A DNA stretch of 64,000 nucleotides from Pseudomonas sp. ICMP 561 (GCF_002699985.1 NZ_LKBT01000014.1:50485-114484); one strand, 5' to 3'. Shown: positions 7,580 through 16,865, counted from the first letter of the stretch. Numbers and translations: made by a program. The notes: generated from the letters alone by a model not told the origin.

Positions 7580-7903
7580 ATGAAAAAACCAAAACTCTCA
7601 CGCTTTCCCAAGCAAGCAGCTCGACGTAACGCGATGACTCGCTCTGCCAGGCTTTTAAGTCGTAACTCTCAAGCTGCGTTGACCAAGCTGCAAGTCGTCA
7701 GCTCCATGTACGCCTACATCATGACCAGTTGGGATGAGTTGCCCGACGAGAACAAGCGTGCTTTGGGCTTCGATTTCGTTGTGGGCAGTGAAGGCGAGGA
7801 GGTGGCGCTCAATCATCTGGCGCGGCTTTTTATGGATTACGCGGATTTGTCGTTTCGGCGAGCGTTGGTGGCTCGACGCAGACGGTTGGGTGTTGATGCG
7901 TGA
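7580..7903 (+). CDS. Unknown basic protein, divergent from the XRE pair
   Basis: A 107-residue protein of no recognised family. The first 30 residues are very basic (lysine and arginine rich), the middle is helical, and the end is again arginine-rich (RRALVARRRRLG). There is no signal peptide or membrane segment. AAAGGA lies 9 bases before the ATG. It is transcribed away from the XRE pair across a short region with the candidate operator, so the regulators may control it. It could be nucleic-acid binding by charge alone. Confidence 0.65.
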   Translation: MKKPKLSRFPKQAARRNAMTRSARLLSRNSQAALTKLQVVSSMYAYIMTSWDELPDENKRALGFDFVVGSEGEEVALNHLARLFMDYADLSFRRALVARRRRLGVDA

Positions 7904-8345
7904 ATTGAGGTGATCGGCTAGCCTGGTGGAGAATGCTGGTTCCCGGTGTGACTGATGCCCTGCGGCGCCTGAATCGCGGGCAAGCCTCGCTCCCACAGGT
8001 TCCACGCCATCCCGTAGAAACGGTTTCAGCCGGGAGGAAGTCGGGGCATATCGCTAGACATTCGTCGGCAGAAATAGCGCCCTCCCGGCTGAAGCCGTTT
8101 CTACGGGATGGCTGGCAAACACAGAACTTCTCACTGGGAGAGGGGATTTCGGGTAACGCGGGCCAAAGGGGGTGTAGGAATCGTCCGATTTTCCTCAGGT
8201 TGATAGTCGAGAGCTTGGAGATATGAATAACTACCGCAGTCGCCAATTGGAATTGGCTGAAGATGAACCTGAATCCACTCGGCATAACGAGGGAAATCAG
8301 TTTCAGGGGCGCAGGCTTATATAGGCGCTCATTTCAGGGGAAACC
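7904..8345. other. Intergenic region with REP sequences
   Basis: No gene is supported. The region holds one single REP half (7974-7999) and one REP doublet (8007-8111). The last 100 bases should contain the promoter of the small membrane protein at 8346. Confidence 0.6.
7974..8111. repeat. REP half-element and REP doublet (REPIN)
   Basis: A lone REP of the 'CGCGGGCAAGCCTCGCTCC' type is at 7974-7999. Next to it is a doublet with 31-base arms at 8007-8037 and 8081-8111, near-perfect reverse complements around a 43-base spacer, of the 'GTAGAAACGGTTTCAGCCGG' type. Confidence 0.85.
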
Positions 8346-8588
8346 ATGCAGGAACGCGTCATGACTGAAACCGAGCTCGAAAAAACCAAAGCCGAGATCG
8401 ACAAAATATTAGCTGAAGCTCGCAAGCTCGTTTTGGAGGCTGACAAGCTTGGCGCTGAAAAAACCAAGCTCAATGCTGAAGCTCGCAAAATGACTCGCGA
8501 AATCTTCTGGTATCCCGTCGCAATTGCCATCGGCATGATTGGCGCAGTGTCCACGGTAACGCTGTTGCTGGCCAGGCTACTCAGCTAA
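8346..8588 (+). CDS. Small coiled-coil plus single-membrane-helix protein
   Basis: An 80-residue protein. Residues 7-48 form a charged heptad-like helix with repeated K-x-x-A/L spacing (EKTKAEIDKILAEARKLVLE and on). Residues about 53-78 form one membrane helix (FWYPVAIAIGMIGAVSTVTL). The first ATG follows CAGGGGAAA; a second ATG five codons in is also possible. A diverged remnant of its membrane segment is present at about 9515-9605. The 3' end overlaps the tail of the HAD pseudogene on the other strand. The function is unknown. Confidence 0.6.
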   Translation: MQERVMTETELEKTKAEIDKILAEARKLVLEADKLGAEKTKLNAEARKMTREIFWYPVAIAIGMIGAVSTVTLLLARLLS

Positions 8589-8829
8589 TCGCTTTTTGCT
8601 TGCATCCCTTCTGGTGGTGAGTACCTAATAAGCCCCAATCCCTCAGCGTCAACAACCACCGTCACCCCTTCATAGCTCGCCAGCGTCGCGTGCGTCGTCT
8701 CTATCTCATGCTGCGTCAACGCCATGACGTTCACCCAGTGATTCCAGACCCGCTCGGCGGCGACGATGGAATTGAGCAGCTTGCCGTCCAAGTCGAACAG
8801 GAGTGCCTAGAGCGTCGGTTGTTGAGCAT
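8585..8829 (-). pseudogene. Decayed copy of the HAD phosphatase gene at 9623-10273
   Basis: On the minus strand this segment starts ATGCTCAACAACCGACGC, the same 18 bases as the intact gene downstream. A base loss after the sixth codon shifts the frame. Then a block matching LLNSIVAAERVW-HW is followed directly by a block matching HEIET-H-TLASY-GVTVV of the C-terminus, so roughly 420 bases of the middle are missing, including most catalytic motifs. It cannot make a working HAD enzyme. Confidence 0.85.
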
Positions 8830-8853
8830 GGCTACCTCGGACTGGGATTCTGG

Positions 8854-9138
8854 TTAAGGACGATGAGTGACCAGCTTGATTCCGAGTGCAGTTAATACTT
8901 TCAGTACTGTGTCAAAGCGCGGCTTTGCACCTGGAGCCAAAGCTTTGTACAGACTGGCTCTGCCAAGTCCTGAATCCTTGGCTATCTGAGCCATGCCACG
9001 TGCTTTTGCTACATGGCCCACGGCACGAATCAGTTCGTCCGTATCACCATCAGCAAGAACCTGGGAGAGGTATTCGTTGATCGCCTCGTCGCTGTCAAGG
9101 ATCGCTGCCATATCAAACGGCACTAGGGTAGTGGACAT
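8854..9138 (-). CDS. Type II antitoxin, XRE-type helix-turn-helix (HigA-like addiction module antidote)
   Basis: A 94-residue protein. Residues 1-25 fit the short N-terminal arm of addiction-module antidotes (MAAILDSDEAINEYL). Residues 40-90 are a Cro/CI helix-turn-helix (RGMAQIAKDSGLGRASLYKA). It begins 3 bases after the stop of the RelE-like toxin, the usual toxin-first order of this family. It would neutralise the toxin and repress the operon. It sits between the two copies of a duplicated chromosomal segment. Confidence 0.85.
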   Translation of the reverse strand: MSTTLVPFDMAAILDSDEAINEYLSQVLADGDTDELIRAVGHVAKARGMAQIAKDSGLGRASLYKALAPGAKPRFDTVLKVLTALGIKLVTHRP

Positions 9139-9141
9139 TTA

Positions 9142-9384
9142 TCAAACCTCCTTCGCCATTATTTTTGCCTGCCTTATATCACCCGGCTGAGTTGATTTAT
9201 CCCCGCCGACCAGGAGCACGATGATCGTACGGTCCCGGGTGGTGAAATAGATTCTGTATCCTGCGCCGACATCTACGCGCATCTCGGACACTCCTTCGCC
9301 GACGGCTTTCACGTCTCCCAGATTACCTGCCGATACGCGCTCAATACGTCGCGCTATAGCGATCCTGGCCCGTATGTCGCGCAA
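9142..9384 (-). CDS. RelE/ParE-superfamily toxin, N-terminus apparently lost
   Basis: The 80 visible residues match the core and end of the addiction-module killer proteins (RDIRARIAIARRIERVSAGN, then GVSEMRVDVGAGYRIYF and GGDKSTQ). The usual start is missing: in frame upstream the sequence reads YFVHWHAGLRD as expected of the family, but a TGA stop lies directly before the Y. The only start after it is a TTG at 9384. The toxin is therefore either inactivated or made from the weak TTG without its first helix. An intact antitoxin follows. Confidence is high for the family and low for activity. Confidence 0.7.
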   Translation of the reverse strand: MRDIRARIAIARRIERVSAGNLGDVKAVGEGVSEMRVDVGAGYRIYFTTRDRTIIVLLVGGDKSTQPGDIRQAKIMAKEV

Positions 9385-9499
9385 GCCTGCGTGCCAATGG
9401 ACGAAATATCACAACGGGGCGGAGAGCTTAGGCATGCAACCTGTATCGCGTGCGGTAGATACCTACCGCGCTTGGTCTCATGGAGTCGATGCTGGAGAG

Positions 9500-9607
9500 G
9501 CTGGAGAGGCTGCTGATGAGTTTTTCTGGTATTCCATGGCGGTCGCCGCTGGAATTTTTATCACGATCGCGACGATTACTATCTTAGTAGTCAGGCTCTT
9601 GAGCGCG
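9500..9607 (+). pseudogene. Remnant of a second copy of the small membrane protein
   Basis: Translated in frame, this stretch gives EFFWYSMAVAAGIFITIATI and TILVVRLLS, clearly related to EIFWYPVAIAIGMIGAVSTV and TLLLARLLS at the end of the protein encoded at 8346-8588. The coiled-coil part is not recognisable upstream, and the frame runs on past the expected stop. Together with the HAD pseudogene it marks an old tandem duplication. Confidence 0.55.
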
Positions 9608-9622
9608 GGCTGTCTTCCTGCT

Positions 9623-10273
9623 TTAAGCCCGCATCAATCCCAGCCCTTCAGCATCAACAACCACCGTCACGCCTGCATAACTCGCCAGCGTCCCGTGCTG
9701 GGTCTCAATTTCATGCTCATGCGTCGCCGTAATCACCACCACACTCGCGCCTGCTGCTTCAGCCGCTGCAATGCCTGCGGGTGCATCTTCGAATACCAGA
9801 CAGTCCTTCGGATCAACGCCCAGTCGTTTGGCTGCAAGCAGAAAGCAGTCCGGGGCGGGTTTGCCTTGGCTGACGTCCTCAGCGCTGACGATGTTGACCG
9901 GTAATTTCAGTCCAGCAGCTTTCAGGCGCGCTTCGGCCAAGGCGCGTGGGGCGGAGGTGACGATAGCCCAACGCTCTGGCGGGAGAGAGGCGAGGAGGCG
10001 GGCGGCGTCGGGTACTTCGATGACGCCTTCTACATCGTCGATTTCGGCCTGGGAAATTGCTTCGGCTTCCCGTTCTGCGTCAACACCGGGCAGGTTCAGG
10101 TTGCGGATGGTGTCGATGCAGCGCACCCCGTGGATCGTGGGCAGGAAGGTTTTGACGTCCAGGCCGTGGCGCTCTGCCCAGTGAGACCAGACCCGCTCGG
10201 CGGCGACGATGGAGTTGAGCAACGTGCCGTCCATGTCGAACAGGAATGCCGAGAAGCGTCGGTTGTTGAGCAT
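9623..10273 (-). CDS. HAD-superfamily sugar-phosphatase-like hydrolase
   Basis: A 216-residue HAD phosphatase. Motif I is FDMDGTL at residues 12-18, motif II is VTSAPRA near 104, the conserved lysine is in QGKPAPD near 139, and motif III is FEDAPAGI near 161. The cap domain is the small helical type of the DOG/YfbT-like sugar phosphatases, which remove phosphate from sugar phosphates such as 2-deoxyglucose-6-P or fructose-1-P. The real substrate is unknown. A broken copy lies at 8585-8829. The start ATG follows GAGGTAACC. Confidence 0.88.
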   Translation of the reverse strand: MLNNRRFSAFLFDMDGTLLNSIVAAERVWSHWAERHGLDVKTFLPTIHGVRCIDTIRNLNLPGVDAEREAEAISQAEIDDVEGVIEVPDAARLLASLPPERWAIVTSAPRALAEARLKAAGLKLPVNIVSAEDVSQGKPAPDCFLLAAKRLGVDPKDCLVFEDAPAGIAAAEAAGASVVVITATHEHEIETQHGTLASYAGVTVVVDAEGLGLMRA

Positions 10274-10758
10274 GGGTTACCTCGGTCGGGTTGGAGTGAT
10301 TTATCAGGGTAGGGGGCGGTGACCACGCTTGCCGAACGTCGCCCTCAATTATGTCAGACAGAACGCGTAATCGTTCTTCGCGGGCAAGCCTCGCTCCAAC
10401 AAATAAGCGAGCTCCGTTGGAGCGAGGCTTGCCCGCGAATGCTTTGGTGCTCTCACCGCAAACCAGCAATAGTGATCATGGACGATTTTCTGAATCTCAT
10501 CCTGGTTACACACTTCGTCACAATCCGAGTTTAACCAGCAGCGCCGGGGCATTCGAGTCTGATTTTTTGCCATCCTTTCGCCATGTAGTAGCGGCAAATT
10601 GTCGCAACACGATTTTGCGCGAGTAAGATGTGCACCTTGATTTCACGACCCCCGATTTTTCGGGGCTGGCTCTGATGCGCTCTGCATGGAGATTCCAGGT
10701 TGCCAGCCTTGGTTGTACGGACTGAATACGAGTAGACAAGAAAAGGCGATAACTGAAA
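10274..10758. other. Intergenic region upstream of malic enzyme
   Basis: No gene is supported in 485 bases. It contains a REP doublet at 10377-10439. The last 200 bases should hold the promoter of the malic enzyme gene; no clear operator was seen. Confidence 0.55.
10377..10439. repeat. REP doublet (REPIN), 'GGCTTGCCCGCGAA' type
   Basis: 24-base arms at 10377-10400 and 10416-10439 are perfect reverse complements around a 15-base spacer. The same type recurs at 25211-25298, 38391-38467 and 46649-46735. Confidence 0.9.
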
Positions 10759-12447
10759 ATGACCAAGACTTCGCGACCTTTATATATTTCCTATGCCGGC
10801 CCTTCGCTGCTGGAAATGCCCCTGCTGAATAAAGGCAGTGCTTTTACCCCGCAAGAGCGGGTCGAATTCAATCTGATCGGTCTGCTGCCGCAAAACGTAG
10901 AGACCATCGAAGAGCAAGTTACGCGGGTGTACAGCCAGTATCAGCAGTGCGCGAGCGATCTGGATAAGCATATTTATCTGCGTTCGATCCAGGACAACAA
11001 CGAAACGTTGTTCTTCCGTCTGCTGGATTCCCACCTCGATGAAATGCTGCCGATCATCTATACGCCGACGGTAGGGCAGGCGTGTCAGGAATTCTCCAAA
11101 ATCTATCGCACTCACCGCGGTCTGTTCATTTCCTATCCGGATCGCGACCGCATTGATGACATTCTTCGTAGCGCCACTAAAGACCGGATCAAGATCATCG
11201 TCGTGACGGACAGCGAGCGAATTCTCGGTCTGGGCGATCAGGGCATCGGCGGCATGGGTATTCCAATCGGCAAGCTGTCGCTGTACACCGCGTGCGGCGG
11301 GGTCAGCCCGGCTTACACGTTGCCTATCGTGCTGGACGTCGGCACCAACAACCAAGAGTTGCTCGACGACCCGATGTACATGGGCTGGCGCAACAAGCGG
11401 GTGACCGGCAAAGAGTACGAAGACTTCATCGCGTTGTTCATCGAAGCCGTTCAGCGTCGCTGGCCGGACGTGTTGCTGCAGTTCGAAGACTTCGCCCAGA
11501 CCAACGCCATGCCGTTGCTGGACAAGTACCGCGACGAGCTTTGCTGCTTCAACGATGACATTCAGGGCACCGCGTCGGTGGCGGTGGGGACTTTGCTCGC
11601 CGCCTGTAAAGCCAAGAACGAAACCCTCGGTCAGCAGCGCGTGGTTTTCCTCGGTGCAGGTTCGGCGGGTTGTGGTATTGCCGAGCACATCATCGCCGCG
11701 ATGGTGATTGAAGGCCTCACCGAAGCAGAAGCTCGTAAGCGGGTAATGATGGTGGATCGTTTTGGCCTGCTGACTGACAGCATGGACAACCTGCTGGAAT
11801 TCCAGAAGAACCTGGCCCAGAAAGCGGGTGACGTTGCGGGCTGGTCGAACGGTGCGGGTTATCCTGAACTGCTGGACGTAGTGACTAACGGCAAGCCGAC
11901 TGTGTTGATCGGTGTTTCCGGCCAGCGTGGCCTGTTCACCGAGCAAATCATCCGCGAGATGCACAAACACTGCGCCAAGCCGCTGGTCATGCCGCTGTCC
12001 AACCCGACGTCTAAAGTCGAAGTCACCCCGCAGGAAGTTCTGACCTGGACCAACGGCGATGCATTGGTGGCTACCGGTAGTCCCTTTGCGCCAGTGACTG
12101 TGGGCGATCGCACGTTCCACATTGCACAGTGCAACAACTCCTATATCTTCCCGGGCATCGGTCTGGGTGTGATCGCGGCAAAAGCCACGCGGATCTCCGA
12201 CAAGATGCTCATGGCGGCGTCCAACGCGCTGGCTGAGTGTTCGCCGATGGTGACGGGCAAGGGCGACGCAGTATTGCCGCCGCTGAAGGAGATTCAGGAA
12301 GTCAGCAAGAAGATCGCTCTGGCAGTCGCCAAGCAGGCTCAGGCTGATGGTGTGGCTCTGGAAACCACTGAGGAGTTTCTGGTTGAGGCGATCCAGCGTA
12401 ATTTCTGGCAGCCGAAATACCGGGCGTATCGTCGCAGCGCGGTTTGA
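10759..12447 (+). CDS. maeA: NAD-dependent malic enzyme (oxaloacetate-decarboxylating)
   Basis: A 562-residue enzyme of the SfcA/MaeA type, the full length for the family. It oxidatively decarboxylates L-malate to pyruvate with NAD. Visible are the malic N-terminal domain with [10 protein letters not shown] near residue 98, the substrate/metal segment [15 protein letters not shown] near 160, the metal-binding [10 protein letters not shown] and [10 protein letters not shown], and the dinucleotide fold [15 protein letters not shown] near residue 298. It stands alone, with a REP doublet upstream and a strong terminator 24 bases after its stop. Confidence 0.96.
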   Translation: MTKTSRPLYISYAGPSLLEMPLLNKGSAFTPQERVEFNLIGLLPQNVETIEEQVTRVYSQYQQCASDLDKHIYLRSIQDNNETLFFRLLDSHLDEMLPIIYTPTVGQACQEFSKIYRTHRGLFISYPDRDRIDDILRSATKDRIKIIVVTDSERILGLGDQGIGGMGIPIGKLSLYTACGGVSPAYTLPIVLDVGTNNQELLDDPMYMGWRNKRVTGKEYEDFIALFIEAVQRRWPDVLLQFEDFAQTNAMPLLDKYRDELCCFNDDIQGTASVAVGTLLAACKAKNETLGQQRVVFLGAGSAGCGIAEHIIAAMVIEGLTEAEARKRVMMVDRFGLLTDSMDNLLEFQKNLAQKAGDVAGWSNGAGYPELLDVVTNGKPTVLIGVSGQRGLFTEQIIREMHKHCAKPLVMPLSNPTSKVEVTPQEVLTWTNGDALVATGSPFAPVTVGDRTFHIAQCNNSYIFPGIGLGVIAAKATRISDKMLMAASNALAECSPMVTGKGDAVLPPLKEIQEVSKKIALAVAKQAQADGVALETTEEFLVEAIQRNFWQPKYRAYRRSAV

Positions 12448-12470
12448 TCGCGGGTTGACGAGTTGAGCGA

Positions 12471-12504
12471 AAGCCGCGACAGGTAAACCTATCGCGGCTT
12501 TTTT
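12471..12504 (+). terminator. Rho-independent terminator of the malic enzyme gene
   Basis: A 9-bp stem AAGCCGCGA / TCGCGGCTT encloses a 12-base loop and runs into T residues. Confidence 0.85.
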
Positions 12505-12562
12505 ATGGGTTTAAACTTGGCTCATCTGGCGCTTTTATGCAGGATCTTTGCGTCACGCGTGA

Positions 12563-12639
12563 CCTGTAGGAGCTGCCGAAGGCTGCGAAGACGTTTTATC
12601 TGATAGATCGCTTTCGCAGCCTTCGGCAGCTCCTACAGG
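12563..12639. repeat. REP doublet (REPIN), 'GGAGCTGCCGAAGGCTGCGA' type
   Basis: 27-base arms at 12563-12589 and 12613-12639 are perfect reverse complements. The same family is at 37768-37840, 47797-47863 and 49251-49322. Confidence 0.9.
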
Positions 12640-12685
12640 TTGGCAGTTTTTCCACTGATAACTGGCAAGGCACAGGAGAGATGTA

Positions 12686-13321
12686 TTGGAAGGAATCGAC
12701 GAGGCAGGAACTGAACAGATCTTCGCCTTCAACGCCGCCCTGAAAACCCTGCTGCAAACCCGGCCAGCTAAGCCTTCCACCGGCGAGCCGCTGTATTTCA
12801 AAATCTTGCCAACGCCCCTCGGCCCAATGCTCGCCATGGCGGAAAAGCGCGGGTTGGTGATGCTCGAATTCCTGGATCGACCGATCCTGATGCGTGAGGT
12901 CGAAGAGCTGCGCAGCCGTTTCGGCTATTTGATCGGTGCGGGAGATACGCCGCATCTGCTGCAGATCGAAGACGAACTGAACCGCTACTTCGAAGGCTCG
13001 CTGACCCGCTTTGAAGTCTCGCTCCACACGCCGGGTAGTATTTTTCAGAATCAGGTATGGGAAGCGTTACGTCAGGTGCCTTATGGCACCACCTGCACCT
13101 ATGGCGAAATAGCGCTGTTGTTGGGCAAGCCAGGCGGCAGCCGTGCGGTCGGGCTGGCCAATGGCAGCAACCGCATGTCCATCGTTCTGCCGTGCCATCG
13201 GGTGATCGGCGCAGACGGTTCGCTCACAGGTTATGGCGGTGGCAAGCATCGCAAGGAATTCCTGTTGCGTCTGGAGCGCGTAAAGCTCCAAATCGACGAA
13301 CAGGGCCAGTTGGCGTTCTGA
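12686..13321 (+). CDS. ogt: Methylated-DNA--protein-cysteine methyltransferase (Ogt/AdaC type)
   Basis: A 211-residue suicide DNA-repair protein that takes methyl groups from O6-methylguanine and O4-methylthymine. The active-site motif VLPCHRVIGADGSLTGYGGG is near residues 170-189, preceded by the DNA-binding winged helix (FQNQVWEALRQVPYGTTCTY and SRAVGLANGSN). The N-terminal ribonuclease-like domain is present, plus about 35 extra residues. The start is unclear: a TTG at 12686 has AGGAG at good spacing, whereas the ATG five bases earlier is out of frame. Confidence 0.88.
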   Translation: MEGIDEAGTEQIFAFNAALKTLLQTRPAKPSTGEPLYFKILPTPLGPMLAMAEKRGLVMLEFLDRPILMREVEELRSRFGYLIGAGDTPHLLQIEDELNRYFEGSLTRFEVSLHTPGSIFQNQVWEALRQVPYGTTCTYGEIALLLGKPGGSRAVGLANGSNRMSIVLPCHRVIGADGSLTGYGGGKHRKEFLLRLERVKLQIDEQGQLAF

Positions 13322-13468
13322 AGGTCGGAGCGTTGGCCCGATGAACGGTCACTTTTCGCCTGTATTAGCTGTAAATCCAGGATGAAGATGTTTAACACTT
13401 GCAGGACAGATGCGCGGTAATTGCCGAGTGCGATATATACTGCGCGCCATTCTTCAAGGGAGAGCCGT

Positions 13469-14602
13469 GTGGCCATCGATATTCACTGGATTCGCGACGA
13501 CGACAGCCTCGCCCTGCATTGCGCACAGTGGCAGTCGCTGCCCTTTGTTGCACTCGACACCGAGTTCATGCGGGTCGACACTTTTTACCCTATCGCCGCG
13601 TTGCTGCAGATCGGTGACGGCACCAGCGCGTGGCTCATTGACCCGCTGCTGATCAATGACTGGCGGCCGCTGGCTGCACTGCTGGAAAACCCTGACGTCA
13701 TCAAAGTGGTGCATGCCTGCAGCGAAGACCTTGAGGTTTTGTTGCGTCTGACTGGCAGCCTGCCCGCGCCGCTGTTCGATACTCAACTGGCGGCTGCTTA
13801 CCTGAACCTGGGTTTCTCCATGGGCTACTCGCGTCTGGTTCAGGACGTCCTGAACATCGACCTGCCTAAAGGCGAGACCCGTTCGGACTGGCTGCAACGT
13901 CCGTTGTCCGAAACGCAGATCAGCTACGCAGCGGAAGACGCGGTGCATCTGGCCGAGCTTTACAGCCTTCTACGCCCGCGACTGTCTGACGAAAAATACG
14001 CGTGGTTGCTAGACGACGGTGCCGAGCTGGTTGCCAATTTGCGTCGCGATGTTGATCCGTATGAGGTTTACCGCGAGGCCAAGCTGGCCTGGAAACTGTC
14101 CCGTGCTCAGTTGGCAGTCCTCCGTGAACTGTGTGCCTGGCGTGAGCGTGAGGCCCGTGCCCGCAATGTGCCGCGTAACCGCATCTTGCGCGAGCACTCG
14201 CTGTGGCCGCTGGCAAGGACTCAGCCGGACAGTCTGGCGGCGCTGGCAAAGATTGATGACATGCACCCCAAGACCGTGCGTCAGGATGGCGAGTTTCTGC
14301 TTAACCTGATCAAGACAGCCAGCAGCGTGCCGCCGGATCAATGGCCGCCAGCGCTACCTGAGCCTTTGCCGATCGAAGCCGCGGCCGTGATCAAGACACT
14401 CCGTGCCGTTGGCCAGCGCTATGCCGAACAACTGGATATGGCGTCAGAGCTGATGTTGCGCAAAAAGACCCTGGAAGCCCTGCTTAAAAGCGGTTTCCCG
14501 AACGGTCCCTATCAATTGCCCGATTCGCTGCGTGGCTGGCGTCGCGAATTGATGGGCCAGGCGTTGCTCGATAGCCTGGCCAACGCAGGAGAACAGCAGT
14601 GA
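13469..14602 (+). CDS. rnd: Ribonuclease D
   Basis: A 377-residue 3'-5' exonuclease that trims tRNA and other RNA 3' ends. The DEDD motifs are visible: VALDTEFMR near residue 28, [12 protein letters not shown] near 84, and the [11 protein letters not shown] segment near 153. An HRDC domain follows at about 210-290. The frame extends upstream to 13421, but the GTG at 13469 follows AAGGGAGAG and begins at the family N-terminus ([10 protein letters not shown]), so it is chosen. It overlaps ycgL by 4 bases (GTGA). Confidence 0.93.
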   Translation: MAIDIHWIRDDDSLALHCAQWQSLPFVALDTEFMRVDTFYPIAALLQIGDGTSAWLIDPLLINDWRPLAALLENPDVIKVVHACSEDLEVLLRLTGSLPAPLFDTQLAAAYLNLGFSMGYSRLVQDVLNIDLPKGETRSDWLQRPLSETQISYAAEDAVHLAELYSLLRPRLSDEKYAWLLDDGAELVANLRRDVDPYEVYREAKLAWKLSRAQLAVLRELCAWREREARARNVPRNRILREHSLWPLARTQPDSLAALAKIDDMHPKTVRQDGEFLLNLIKTASSVPPDQWPPALPEPLPIEAAAVIKTLRAVGQRYAEQLDMASELMLRKKTLEALLKSGFPNGPYQLPDSLRGWRRELMGQALLDSLANAGEQQ

Positions 14603-14892
14603 AGCGTATTTGCTCGATTTACCGCAGCACCAAGAGAAATGAAATGTACCTGTACGTGCTCAAGAGCGATGAGCTCAAGCGCGTACCGCCTGAATTGATG
14701 GTCGCATTCGGCAAGCCGTTTCACGCATTCGATCTGGTATTGAGCCCGGAGCGAGCGTTGTCTCGCGAAGACATCAACAAGGTATTGGAGAACCTCGACA
14801 CCCAGGGTTATCACTTGCAGATGCCGCCAGCGGAGGACGAGTACATCGAACACTTGCCCGAAGAGCTGTTGCGCCGCAATGATCCGGTCTGA
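14599..14892 (+). CDS. ycgL: YcgL-domain protein (UPF0745)
   Basis: A 97-residue protein of the YcgL family with a conserved small alpha/beta fold ([20 protein letters not shown] at the start, the [20 protein letters not shown] block, and HLPEELLRR at the end). Its role is not established. The GTG start overlaps the rnd stop codon, so translation is coupled, and the rnd-ycgL pair is widespread in gamma-proteobacteria. Confidence 0.92.
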   Translation: MKRICSIYRSTKRNEMYLYVLKSDELKRVPPELMVAFGKPFHAFDLVLSPERALSREDINKVLENLDTQGYHLQMPPAEDEYIEHLPEELLRRNDPV

Positions 14893-15006
14893 GCCCAAAC
14901 CAGCACCCGTTAGCCGAAGTTATAAAGATTGATACTGGTCAGCGCGCCGAGTCAGGGCGCATTGCCGGTCAGTGGTCGCTTGTATTGTTTTTAAGGTTTT
15001 GAAGCC

Positions 15007-15939
15007 ATGCGCGTTCTGATCGCCGAACACGATTACCCTGTCTACACCCAATTGCTGCGCAAGGCTGCGCCGGAACTGGAAATCCTCAGCACGGGCGACT
15101 CTGCGGAGTTGTCCAGGTTTGCCACTGATTGCCCGGTATGGCTCGGCCAGCCGGACCTGTTGGCTAACCTGCTGCGTCAGGGACATAAACCCGCATGGAT
15201 GCAATCGACCTGGGCAGGCATTACGCCGCTGCTCGCCGAAGGTCTTCCCCGAGATTACCGTTTGACCCGAGCGGTTGGCATATTTGGCCAGGTCATGGCC
15301 GAGTTTGTGCTGACCTACATGCTGGGTCACGAACGTGAAGTGCTGGCGCGTCTGGTCAGCCAGGTCGAGCGCAAGTGGGACAACCGCAGCGGCCAGAGTC
15401 TCGCAGGCCGCAAGGCCTTGATCGTCGGCGCGGGTGATATTGGTGTGAGCGTGGCGCAATTCCTGGTGCCGTTTGGCGTGCAGGTCTACGGCATCGCATC
15501 GAGCGCCCGTACTCAGGCACCTTTCGTTGAAGTCGGCGCGATGGAAGATCTGGACCGGCTAGTAGGAGAGGTGGATTACGTGATCAACCTGCTGCCTAAC
15601 ACGGCGCAAACCCACGATCTTTACGACGCGAAGCTGTTCGCCAAATTCAAGCCTACGGGTTTGTTCATGAACGTCGGGCGCGGTACTTCGGTGGTTGATG
15701 CTGATTTGGTGGAGGCCCTCAAGGAAGGGCATCTGGCGGGCGCAGTGATTGACGTTTGCCGTCAGGAACCGCTGCCGCAGCGCCACCCGTTCTGGACCGC
15801 CTGGGGTTTGCTGCTGACCGGTCACAGTTCGGCGCCGACTTCGCCCGTGGCGATGGTCGGGCTGTTTCTTGAGAATCTCAAAGCCTATGAGGCGGGTGAG
15901 CAGCTGCGCGGGGAAGTGGATTTTTCGCGGGGATATTGA
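15007..15939 (+). CDS. D-2-hydroxyacid dehydrogenase (GhrA-like)
   Basis: A 310-residue NAD(P)-dependent reductase of the glyoxylate/hydroxypyruvate reductase group. It has the nucleotide-binding ALIVGAGDIGVSVAQFL near residues 140-156, FMNVGRGTSVVDADLV near 220, and the C-terminal histidine in LTGHSSAPTSP near 277. The N-terminal domain (residues 1-100) is divergent, as usual for this subgroup. It follows rnd-ycgL after about 115 bases. The substrate cannot be told from sequence. Confidence 0.88.
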   Translation: MRVLIAEHDYPVYTQLLRKAAPELEILSTGDSAELSRFATDCPVWLGQPDLLANLLRQGHKPAWMQSTWAGITPLLAEGLPRDYRLTRAVGIFGQVMAEFVLTYMLGHEREVLARLVSQVERKWDNRSGQSLAGRKALIVGAGDIGVSVAQFLVPFGVQVYGIASSARTQAPFVEVGAMEDLDRLVGEVDYVINLLPNTAQTHDLYDAKLFAKFKPTGLFMNVGRGTSVVDADLVEALKEGHLAGAVIDVCRQEPLPQRHPFWTAWGLLLTGHSSAPTSPVAMVGLFLENLKAYEAGEQLRGEVDFSRGY

Positions 15940-15962
15940 GGCTAGGTCTATCGTCGCATCCG

Positions 15963-16032
15963 GGTAGGAGGCAACTTGTTGGCGAGGAGGGTGTGTCAGT
16001 CACCGCCTCTCGCGAACAAGTTCGCTCCTACC
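15963..16032. repeat. REP doublet (REPIN), 'TAGGAGGCAACTTGTTGGCG' type
   Basis: Arms at 15963-15987 and 16006-16032 pair with a few mismatches. Two closely similar doublets lie at 17331-17399 and 17448-17516. Confidence 0.85.
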
Positions 16033-16043
16033 AGATTTGGGGT

Positions 16044-16637
16044 TTACAGGCTGAAATCACCTTCTGCTGCCAACTGCGCCACGGTCTGACGCGGGCTTGG
16101 CACTTCGCGGCCTTGCAGGTATTCCGGCAAGATCGATTTGTCGCCCAGCTTGCCGATTGCCACGGCTGCGTGCACCGCGTAGCCCTCGGGAATATTCAGT
16201 TCTTTGCGGGTCAGTTCCTGATCGAAACCGGCCATGCCGTGGGTGTGCCAGCCGCTCAAGCTTGCTTGCAGGGCCAGGTAGCCCCAGGCGGAGCCGGTAT
16301 CGAAAGTGTGCCAAAGCGCCGGGCTTTCTTCCGTGGCGCCGGGTGCAGTGAAGGTGGTCTTGGAGATCACGATCACCAGTGCCGCCGCATGTTGCGCCCA
16401 GTTACGGTTGAACTCGACCAAAAGGCTCAGGTAACGCTCCCAGTTCGGCGTGTCCCGGCGTGCATACAGAAAACGCCAAGGCTGCGAGTTATAAGCCGAA
16501 GGCGCCCAGCGCGCAGCTTCGAAAAAGCTCAGCAGGGTTTCCTGAGGAATGCTTTCGCCACTGAACGCGCGAGGCGACCAGCGTTCGGTGAATTGTGGGT
16601 CGATGGGATAATCGGCGACGCGAGGGTTTGTGCTCAT
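16044..16637 (-). CDS. Nitroreductase family protein
   Basis: A 197-residue FMN-dependent oxidoreductase. The RWSPRAFSGESIPQETLLSF start, the flavin-binding SAYNSQPWRF near residue 44 and the glycine-rich SGWHTHGMAGFD near 130 fit the family. The frame is open to 16913, but the ATG at 16637 starts at the family N-terminus. Physiological electron acceptors are unknown. It faces the dehydrogenase across a REP doublet. Confidence 0.88.
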   Translation of the reverse strand: MSTNPRVADYPIDPQFTERWSPRAFSGESIPQETLLSFFEAARWAPSAYNSQPWRFLYARRDTPNWERYLSLLVEFNRNWAQHAAALVIVISKTTFTAPGATEESPALWHTFDTGSAWGYLALQASLSGWHTHGMAGFDQELTRKELNIPEGYAVHAAVAIGKLGDKSILPEYLQGREVPSPRQTVAQLAAEGDFSL

Positions 16638-16865
16638 GGGAATCCTGAAAGGCGAGGATGGAGGAGCGCTCAAGCGGTGGGCCGTGGACGGCAGGCATCG
16701 CGGATGTCGACTAGCGCATGTTGTATAAAAGCAGCGCACTAAAGCTACTGCGCCGTCCGTCCGATGACAAGTCTTGAGTACCGACAGTCGATCACACTTG
16801 GCCCGTGGCCCCTGTCGCACTAGACTGGCCGCCTTTTTCCTACCTGATGCTGATAGCCCGAACCC

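Noticed and set aside
9374..9904. A 176-codon plus-strand gene over the HAD region
   Set aside because: It fuses the remnant of the membrane mini-gene to antisense of the HAD C-terminus; it is not a coherent protein.
10780..12120. A 446-codon frame antisense to malic enzyme
   Set aside because: Shadow of a highly conserved gene on the other strand, with low-complexity H/Q-rich content and no domain.
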